Assembly: GCA_900549355.1 (NCBI GenBank) | Contig: UROA01000091.1 | Location: 1-7,799, forward strand | Source: an uncultured Collinsella sp. | GTDB taxonomy: Bacteria; Actinomycetota; Coriobacteriia; Coriobacteriales; Coriobacteriaceae | Direction of reading: 5' to 3' | DNA length: 7,799 nucleotides | Shown: positions 1 through 6,635 of the stretch, piece after piece | How the letters are laid out: each line of letters begins with the position of its first letter | Numbering within the stretch: position 1 is the first letter of the stretch | The notes under the pieces: model-generated | Database searches by the model: none | What the model saw: the letters and a program-made list of their open reading frames with translations, nothing else | What the model was told of the DNA's origin: nothing | Position numbers and translations under genes: made by a program

Positions 1-730
1 CGGCAGCGGCAGCCTTCCTAGCGGCCTCCTCAGCCTGGGCGGCAGCGAGGATCTCGGAATCGCGCTGAGCCATGAGCTCCTTGACGTCGTCGGAAAGACC
101 GTTCAGCACGGTCTGGACTTCTTGCTGCTTGGCCTGCATGTCCTGCATCTGGGCAGTCTGCTGGTCCTTGAGCTTCTCTAAGTCGGCCTTCTGCGACTCG
201 AGCTCGGTCTTTTGCGCATCGAGCTCTTCCTGGATGGTCTGAATGCCCTCGATGGCGTCGCGGTCGCTCTTGTTGATCTTCTCAACGTAATGCGCGTTGG
301 CGACGAGTTCCTCAAACGAGCCAGAGGCCAGCAGCAGCGACAGGATGTTCGTGCCGCCGGACTTGTAGCTGGCGGCCACGCGATCGGAAAGGTCGTTGCG
401 CTTCTTCTTGAGCTCGGCCTTCTTTTCATCGATCTGGGCCTGCGTGTCGTCAATCTTGCCCTGGACATTCTCGATGTCGTTGAGGGTCTGGGCATTCTTG
501 TTGGCCAGCGCCGCATACTCATTTGCGATGCTGTCGAGCTGGGCCTGAACCTCGTCGAACTGGGCCTGGGCGGCATTCAGTTTATCGGTGGTTTCTTTGG
601 AAGCCTCCGCCGCATAGGCGCGAGCGGGCAGGCCAAAAAGAACTGCCGCAGAAGCGGCGCCGAACAGGGCCTTGAGGGCAGTGCGGCGCGAGAGCTCCTG
701 GGAAAGGATGGAATCGCTGTTTGGTGACAT
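1..730 (-). CDS. Partial: Tat-exported coiled-coil wall protein, N-terminal part of a probable NlpC/P60 peptidoglycan hydrolase
   Basis: The frame is open from an ATG at 730-728 to the left edge, so 243 codons are visible and the C-terminus is missing. A good ribosome binding site (CGGAGT, 740-735) precedes the ATG. Residues 1-40 form a signal peptide: SRRTALK at residues 14-20 is a twin-arginine motif, followed by a hydrophobic stretch and an ARAYA-AEA cleavage site. From about residue 43 the protein is charged, Gln/Lys/Glu/Ala-rich coiled coil. The middle contains SYKSGGTNILSLLLASGSFE, which resembles the helical-hairpin core of the PcsB/CwlO N-terminal coiled-coil family. In those proteins this segment precedes a catalytic NlpC/P60 or CHAP domain that cuts peptide cross-links in peptidoglycan during division and elongation. 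The catalytic domain is not in the window, so the enzymatic role is inferred. A non-catalytic EnvC-like or M23 partner is the main alternative. It is transcribed divergently from galE. Confidence 0.8.
   Translation of the reverse strand, partial: MSPNSDSILSQELSRRTALKALFGAASAAVLFGLPARAYAAEASKETTDKLNAAQAQFDEVQAQLDSIANEYAALANKNAQTLNDIENVQGKIDDTQAQIDEKKAELKKKRNDLSDRVAASYKSGGTNILSLLLASGSFEELVANAHYVEKINKSDRDAIEGIQTIQEELDAQKTELESQKADLEKLKDQQTAQMQDMQAKQQEVQTVLNGLSDDVKELMAQRDSEILAAAQAEEAARKAAAA
611..730 (-). other. Twin-arginine signal peptide of the coiled-coil wall protein
   Basis: Residues 1-40 of the minus-strand protein have an n-region, the motif SRRTALK (codons at 691-671), a hydrophobic segment running from A21 to about P35, and an A-Y-A cleavage box at residues 38-40. 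No lipobox cysteine is present, so the mature protein should be released or held by the wall rather than anchored as a lipoprotein. The position usually filled by Phe in SRRxFLK is Ala here, which is tolerated but weaker. Sec export therefore remains possible. Confidence 0.65.
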
Positions 731-791
731 ATGTACTCCGTTACATGCTTATTTATATGTCGCTCAACTCATACATATTAGCGTACATATG
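727..791. promoter_or_regulatory. Cluster of ACATAT/ATATGT motifs upstream of the wall-protein gene
   Basis: Within 65 bp there is an 8-bp palindrome ACATATGT (727-734, overlapping the minus-strand start codon), ATATGT (755-760), ACATAT (773-778) and GTACATATG (783-791). CATATGTAC (728-736) and GTACATATG (783-791) are perfect 9-bp inverted copies. ATATGT and ACATAT at 755-778 form a second inverted pair with a 12-bp spacer. The AT-rich block stands out from the GC-rich surroundings and lies where the promoter of the minus-strand gene should be. It may hold regulator binding sites or simply promoter AT-richness. No single -35/-10 pair is convincing on the minus strand. Confidence 0.35.
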
Positions 792-932
792 GCGCGTCCC
801 AACGATTTCCACGAACGGCAGGAAACTGCAAGGTCGGCGGCTCGTAAGCGAGCGTCAAAGATCAGGTTATGCGTGCGCAAGCTCTGTTATGAGTACGTTA
901 GCATAATCCTCTGCTTTTCTACTGCGCACGAT

Positions 933-958
933 TTGGGCGTCCCCGCCTGCGCTATACT
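933..958 (+). promoter_or_regulatory. Weak promoter candidate for galE
   Basis: TATACT at 953-958 matches five of six bases of the -10 consensus and lies 37 nt upstream of the galE ATG. The nearest -35-like element is TTGGGC (933-938), with a spacer of only 14 bp, so the -35 assignment is poor. The rest of the divergent intergenic region (about 790-930) contains only a small hairpin, GCTCG-TAAG-CGAGC at 840-853, and no credible gene. Confidence 0.4.
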
Positions 959-995
959 CCCCTCTAGAAGTGTTCCTGATTCGATAGGAGACTAC

Positions 996-2057
996 ATGTC
1001 CAAAGCACTCGACCCCAAAGACACCTGCGTCCTCGTTACCGGTGGCGCCGGCTTTATCGGCTCGCACACCGTCGTTCAGCTGCTCGAGGGTGGCTACCAG
1101 GTCGTCATCGTCGATGATCTCTCCAACTCCAGCGCCGTCGCCGTCGACCGCGTCAAGACCATCGTGGGCGACGAGGCCGCCAAGAACCTCACCTTCTACG
1201 AGGCCAACGTGCTCGACCGCGATGCAATGAACAAGATCTTCGATACCCATCAGATCGACCGCGTCATCCACTTCGCCGGTTTTAAGGCCGTCGGCGAGTC
1301 GGTGAGCAAGCCCGTCGAGTACTACCACAACAACATCGAGAACACCCTGGTGCTCATCGACGTCATGCGCAACCATGGCTGCAAGTCCATCATCTTCTCG
1401 AGTTCCTCGACCGTCTACGGCGACCCGGACAACCCGCCCGTCACCGAGGAGGATCCTAAGAAGCCCGCGACCAACCCCTATGGTTGGACCAAGTGGATGA
1501 TCGAGCAGATCCTTATGGACGTCCACACCGCCGACCCCGAGTGGGACGTCGTGCTACTCCGTTACTTCAACCCCATCGGCGCCCATCCGTCGGGCCTGAT
1601 CGGCGAGGATCCCAAGGGCATCCCCAACAACCTGGTGCCCTATGTCGCCCAGGTCGCCGTGGGCAAGCTCGAGGCCGTTCAGGTCTTTGGCAACGACTAC
1701 CCCACCCCCGACGGCACCGGCGTGCGCGATTACATCCACGTGTGCGATCTGGCATCTGGTCACGTGGCCGCCCTCAACTGGATGAACGGCAAGACCGGCG
1801 TCGAGATCTTTAACTTGGGCACCGGCACCGGCACCTCGGTACTCGAGGTCGTCGCCGCCTTCTCCAAGGCTTGTGGCAAGGAGCTGCCCTACGTGATCCG
1901 CGAGCGCCGCGCCGGCGACATCGCTGCCAACTGGTGCGATGCCTCCAAGGCCGAGCGCATGATGGGCTGGAAGGCCCAGTACGACATCGCGGACATGTGC
2001 CGCGATAGCTGGAACTGGCAGAGCCACAACCCCAACGGCTTCGCCGACGCCGAGTAG
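996..2057 (+). CDS. galE: UDP-glucose 4-epimerase
   Basis: This 353-residue protein is a short-chain dehydrogenase/reductase-type sugar epimerase that interconverts UDP-glucose and UDP-galactose in the cytoplasm with bound NAD (Leloir pathway and wall or capsule precursors). Visible motifs are the Rossmann nucleotide loop GGAGFIG (residues 16-22), DDLSNSS after strand 2, HFAGFKAVGES (92-102), the SSSSTVYG block with the probable catalytic Ser137, the catalytic pair Tyr162/Lys166 in PYGWTK, the LRYFNPIGAHPSG substrate loop, RDYIHVCDLA, and a C-terminal RRAGDIAANW stretch. Length is close to the 338 residues of the E. coli enzyme. The ATG at 996 is chosen because ATAGGAG (984-990) precedes it by 5 nt and the protein starts properly there; the frame stays open upstream but has no family similarity. 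Asn312 occupies the position of the E. coli substrate-gating Tyr299, so acceptance of UDP-GlcNAc/GalNAc is possible. It is followed by its own terminator and is probably monocistronic. Confidence 0.96.
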   Translation: MSKALDPKDTCVLVTGGAGFIGSHTVVQLLEGGYQVVIVDDLSNSSAVAVDRVKTIVGDEAAKNLTFYEANVLDRDAMNKIFDTHQIDRVIHFAGFKAVGESVSKPVEYYHNNIENTLVLIDVMRNHGCKSIIFSSSSTVYGDPDNPPVTEEDPKKPATNPYGWTKWMIEQILMDVHTADPEWDVVLLRYFNPIGAHPSGLIGEDPKGIPNNLVPYVAQVAVGKLEAVQVFGNDYPTPDGTGVRDYIHVCDLASGHVAALNWMNGKTGVEIFNLGTGTGTSVLEVVAAFSKACGKELPYVIRERRAGDIAANWCDASKAERMMGWKAQYDIADMCRDSWNWQSHNPNGFADAE

Positions 2058-2079
2058 CAAAAACCTACATACCGCTCTT

Positions 2080-2113
2080 GCCCCGATCTCACGTTGTGAG
2101 GTCGGGGCTTTTT
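2080..2113 (+). terminator. Intrinsic terminator of galE
   Basis: A 13-bp stem pairs 2080-2092 (GCCCCGATCTCAC) with 2096-2108 (GTGAGGTCGGGGC), with one G-U wobble and a 3-nt GTT loop. It is followed at once by TTTTT (2109-2113). It lies 22 nt after the galE stop codon and should separate galE from malQ. Confidence 0.93.
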
Positions 2114-2162
2114 CATGGCATGTAACCATTCGCCGAAAATCGACCAACTTTTTTATCTTGCC

Positions 2163-2192
2163 TGTACATGTTTAAACAACATGTTTTACAAT
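2163..2192 (+). promoter_or_regulatory. Probable malQ promoter
   Basis: TACAAT at 2187-2192 is a good -10 box. TGTACA at 2163-2168 is an imperfect -35 box, with an 18-bp spacer. The promoter lies in the only AT-rich stretch between the galE terminator and malQ and would give a 5' leader of about 80 nt. The palindromic operator candidate sits inside its spacer. Confidence 0.5.
2166..2186. promoter_or_regulatory. Operator candidate in the malQ promoter
   Basis: TGTTTAAACA (2169-2178) is a perfect 10-bp palindrome and is followed by a second palindrome AACATGTT (2178-2185). ACATGTTT occurs twice in direct orientation, at 2166-2173 and 2179-2186, 13 bp apart. Both lie between the proposed -35 and -10 boxes, where a bound repressor would block polymerase. 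LacI-family regulators of maltose genes bind palindromes of about this size, so a MalR-like repressor is a reasonable but unproved guess. Confidence 0.45.
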
Positions 2193-2277
2193 AGGCGTAT
2201 CGAATCAGAACATCGGAGGCGGACTGCACACCCATCGGCAGGCCGACCCCACAACAAGAAGGTTGGTGAGCGCATTC

Positions 2278-3783
2278 ATGGAGCGTGCAAGCGGCGTCCT
2301 CATGCCCGTCTCATCTCTGCCCGGACCATACGGAATCGGCGGCTTTGGCTGGAATGCCTACGACTTCGTCGATTTTCTCGCCTCGTGCAAACAACATTAC
2401 TGGCAGATTCTGCCCCTTACGACGACCAGCTATGGCGATTCGCCCTATCAGTCGTTCTCGGCCCGCGCAGGCAACCCCAACTTTATCGACTTTGCCGAGC
2501 TTATCGAGGCAGGGTATCTGGAGCAGCGCGATATCGATGGCGTGTATCTGGGATCCGACCCCAGCAATGTCGACTACGGTGCCATCTTTGGTGGCCGCCG
2601 TCAGATTCTCGACCGCGCCGCTGAGCGCTTTGCTGCCGACAAGCCGGCCGATTTCGATGACTTTATCCAGGCCAACGAGGACTGGCTCATCCCCTACTGT
2701 GAGTTCATGACCGTCAAAGAGGAGTGCGGTCTCAAGGCGTTTTGGGAGTGGCCCGCGGAGCTCCGCACCCGCGGCGAGGCTTCCGCCAAGGTCTGCGCCG
2801 ACCATCCGGCGCGTATGCTCTACCACCAGATGACGCAGTACTTCTTCGATCGCCAGTGGAGCCGCCTCAAGGCCTATGCCAACGAGCGCGACATTCTCAT
2901 CATCGGCGACCTGCCCATCTATGTCTCGCGTGACTCCGTCGAGATGTGGGCGACGCCTGAGCTCTTTAAGATCGACGCCGCCGGCAATCCCGTGAGCGTC
3001 GCCGGCACGCCGCCCGACCAGTTCTCGGCCACCGGCCAGTACTGGGGCAACCCCATCTACGACTGGGACGCCATGGAGTCCGACGGCTTCTCCTGGTGGG
3101 AGGGCCGCATTCGCGCCGCCCTCGACATGTACGACGTCATCCGCCTGGATCACTTCCGCGGCTTCGAGGCCTATTGGGAGGTGCCGTTCTCCTCGCCCGA
3201 TTCGTCCTACGGTTCGTGGACGCAGGGTCCCGGCCTCAAGTTCTTCAAGACGCTCGAGGAAAAGCTCGGCACGCTGCCCATCATCGCCGAGGACCTGGGC
3301 TTCCTCACCCCCGGCGTCATCGACATGCGCGACAACTCGGGCTTCCCCGGCATGAAGATCCTGCAGTTTGCCTTTGAGGGCACCAACTCGTACTACCTGC
3401 CGCATAACTACATCGCCAACACCGTCGCCTATGTGGGCACCCACGACAACGAGACGGCGCGCGGTTGGTTTGAGGGAACGGCCACCCCGCGTCAGCGCGA
3501 GCAGGCAGCCCTGTACACCCATCAGCAAGCCGGCGAACCCATGGCAGATGCACTCAACCGCACCATCGCCGCCAGCGTGAGCGACACGTGCATCTACACC
3601 ATGCAGGACCTGCTCAACTTGGGCAACGAGGCGCGCATCAACACCCCTGCCACGCTGGGCGGCAACTGGACCTGGCGCATGCTCGACGGCGCCATCACCC
3701 GCGAGCTCGAGCACAAACTCACCGACTGGACCGAGACTTACTTCCGCATCCCGTCGGAAGCCGAAATCGAGCTTCCTCAATAG
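2278..3783 (+). CDS. malQ: 4-alpha-glucanotransferase (amylomaltase, GH77)
   Basis: This 501-residue cytoplasmic glycoside hydrolase family 77 enzyme transfers alpha-1,4-glucan segments between maltodextrins, turning maltose and maltotriose into longer chains and glucose. The N-terminus has the family block MPVSSLPGPYGIGGFG, then YWQILPL and SYGDSPYQS. Catalytic residues are visible: nucleophile Asp291 in RLDHFRG, acid/base Glu338 in IAEDLGF, and transition-state stabiliser Asp390 in GTHDNET. The size matches the compact bacterial amylomaltases of about 500 residues and lacks the N-terminal extension of the roughly 690-residue enterobacterial MalQ. ATG 2278 is preferred because GGTGAG (2265-2270) is spaced 7 nt upstream. 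In-frame TTG 2263 and GTG 2266 just behind AAGAAGG are alternatives that would add five or four residues. It lies 128 bp ahead of glgP in the same direction, a classic pair in which MalQ products feed the phosphorylase. Confidence 0.96.
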   Translation: MERASGVLMPVSSLPGPYGIGGFGWNAYDFVDFLASCKQHYWQILPLTTTSYGDSPYQSFSARAGNPNFIDFAELIEAGYLEQRDIDGVYLGSDPSNVDYGAIFGGRRQILDRAAERFAADKPADFDDFIQANEDWLIPYCEFMTVKEECGLKAFWEWPAELRTRGEASAKVCADHPARMLYHQMTQYFFDRQWSRLKAYANERDILIIGDLPIYVSRDSVEMWATPELFKIDAAGNPVSVAGTPPDQFSATGQYWGNPIYDWDAMESDGFSWWEGRIRAALDMYDVIRLDHFRGFEAYWEVPFSSPDSSYGSWTQGPGLKFFKTLEEKLGTLPIIAEDLGFLTPGVIDMRDNSGFPGMKILQFAFEGTNSYYLPHNYIANTVAYVGTHDNETARGWFEGTATPRQREQAALYTHQQAGEPMADALNRTIAASVSDTCIYTMQDLLNLGNEARINTPATLGGNWTWRMLDGAITRELEHKLTDWTETYFRIPSEAEIELPQ

Positions 3784-3831
3784 GAGCCACCGCGCCCGAC
3801 CCCTCCCCACCGTGCGGACGCGCTTGCTTTT

Positions 3832-3871
3832 CCCGCGCGAGGCCACCCCAATCCCCTCGCGCGGGCTTCTT
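3832..3871 (+). terminator. GC-rich hairpin between malQ and glgP, possible leaky terminator
   Basis: CCCGCGCGAGG (3832-3842) pairs perfectly with CCTCGCGCGGG (3855-3865), giving an 11-bp stem with a 12-nt loop. The following tract is CTTCTT, too poor in T for a strong terminator. It may reduce read-through from malQ into glgP, or stabilise the 3' end of malQ mRNA. No convincing separate glgP promoter is seen in the remaining 40 nt, so glgP may rely on read-through. Confidence 0.5.
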
Positions 3872-3911
3872 ATGAATTGCAGACATGAAACAACCCATCA
3901 CAGGAGAAAAC

Positions 3912-6179
<2,268 letters not shown>

Positions 6180-6205
6180 TTTCGTTTCCTTTACCCATCC
6201 TCTTG

Positions 6206-6239
6206 AAAGCGGAGTCGTGGCAACGCGGCTCCGCTTTTT
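6206..6239 (+). terminator. Intrinsic terminator of glgP with GNRA tetraloop
   Basis: The left arm AAAGCGGAGTCGTG (6206-6219) pairs with CGCGGCTCCGCTTT (6224-6237), including two G-U wobbles. It is capped by a GCAA tetraloop (6220-6223), and the T-run continues to 6239. It begins 27 nt after the glgP stop codon and should be a strong terminator. Confidence 0.93.
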
Positions 6240-6279
6240 GTGCCCGCACGTTACCCTGCGACCCAACTCGGCCAAACAA

Positions 6280-6334
6280 TCTCGATCTGTAACAACTACT
6301 CGGTAAAAACGGTCCCAGCTGTTACAGATTGAGA
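6280..6334 (+). repeat. Hairpin unit 1 of the array
   Basis: Left arm 6280-6294, loop 6295-6319, right arm TGTTACAGATTGAGA (6320-6334). The only departure from perfect complementarity is G6284 opposite T6330, which is a G-U wobble if the plus strand is transcribed and an A-C mismatch if the minus strand is. Confidence 0.85.
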
Positions 6335-6360
6335 CATACCGGCCCCTCCCCTTGGGTTTA

Positions 6361-6415
6361 TCTCGATCTGTAACATCTAGCAGCTGAAATTCACCTTTGG
6401 TGTTACAGATTTAGA
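6361..6415 (+). repeat. Hairpin unit 2 of the array
   Basis: Left arm 6361-6375, loop 6376-6400, right arm TGTTACAGATTTAGA (6401-6415). It has the same G-U change as unit 1 and one true mismatch, C6364 with T6412. The stem extends outward by four pairs (6357-6360 with 6416-6419, one of them G-U) and inward by two, making it the longest of the three. Confidence 0.85.
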
Positions 6416-6440
6416 TGAAATGGTTAGCTCAGCGGAACCG

Positions 6441-6495
6441 TCTCGATCTGTAACATCTAACGTCCGAAATCAGCCTCACCCGTTACAGATCGAGA
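6441..6495 (+). repeat. Hairpin unit 3 of the array
   Basis: Left arm 6441-6455, loop 6456-6480, right arm CGTTACAGATCGAGA (6481-6495). Fourteen arm pairs are perfect and only the innermost position is mismatched (A6455 with C6481). G6440 with C6496 adds one more outer pair. Confidence 0.85.
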
Positions 6496-6524
6496 CAAAC
6501 GACCGGTCAGACAGCCCCAACACA

Positions 6525-6563
6525 AAGAAAGGCTCCCCTCTCGCCCAGTGGACGGGAGAGGAG
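6525..6563 (-). terminator. Probable terminator of the convergent ABC ATPase gene
   Basis: Read on the minus strand, CTCCTCTCCC and GGGCGAGAGGGGAG form an imperfect hairpin with small bulges around a loop near 6550. TTTCTTTG follows (6530-6523). It lies about 75 nt downstream of the stop codon at 6636. The bulges and interrupted T-tract make it weaker than the glgP terminator. The rest of 6564-6635 shows only short GC-rich repeats such as GCGGC/GCCGC and no gene. Confidence 0.5.
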
Positions 6564-6635
6564 ACTTATATGTGACCGCGGCAAAAGGATGGCAATACCG
6601 CAGCCGCCCAAAGGGAGGGCCTGGATGCACCGGGC

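Larger units (their letters stand above)
6280..6495. repeat. Array of six alternating 15-bp repeats forming three hairpins
   Basis: The 15-mer TCTCGATCTGTAACA occurs at 6280, 6361 and 6441, identical each time. Its reverse complement, with small changes, occurs at 6320, 6401 and 6481. Successive copies start 40, 41, 40, 40 and 40 bp apart, so gaps are 25 or 26 nt throughout. Each forward-reverse pair makes a 55-nt hairpin with a 25-nt loop. The three loops share CTA at loop positions 2-4, AAA at 12-14 and C at 20, but the two gaps between hairpins share no clear sequence. This indicates that the hairpin with its loop is the repeated unit. The array occupies non-coding DNA between convergent genes and lies between their terminators. 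No open reading frame, promoter or transposase is seen with it. I do not recognise a named family; a REP/BIME-like element, a structured RNA and a protein-binding array are all open possibilities. Confidence 0.9.

Noticed and set aside
721..906. Small plus-strand open frame in the galE upstream region.
   Set aside because: It starts inside the divergent gene, spans the presumed promoter region, and has no ribosome binding site or recognisable feature.
672..995. N-terminal extension of GalE upstream of 996.
   Set aside because: It would overlap the divergent wall-protein gene and has no similarity to epimerases; the ribosome binding site directly before 996 decides the start.
2311..3846. Long open frame on the minus strand opposite malQ.
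   Set aside because: It mirrors malQ codons in GC-rich DNA and has no recognisable motifs; the opposite strand carries a complete GH77 enzyme with all catalytic residues.
3885..3911. Earlier in-frame ATG for glgP at 3885.
   Set aside because: No ribosome binding site precedes it, while AGGAG is ideally spaced for the ATG at 3912.
6421..6435. TGGTTAGCTCAGCGG resembles the D-arm of a tRNA.
   Set aside because: No acceptor stem, anticodon arm or TTCGANNC T-loop occurs at the right distances. The match lies in a gap of the hairpin array and is coincidental.
6280..6495. A CRISPR array, given repeats separated by 25-26 nt of different sequence.
   Set aside because: The 15-nt repeats are too short and alternate in orientation. 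Alternate gaps share conserved loop bases, and no cas gene is present.
6501..6508. Palindrome GACCGGTC just after the hairpin array.
   Set aside because: A single 8-bp palindrome is expected by chance in GC-rich DNA and has no partner elsewhere in the window that I could find.
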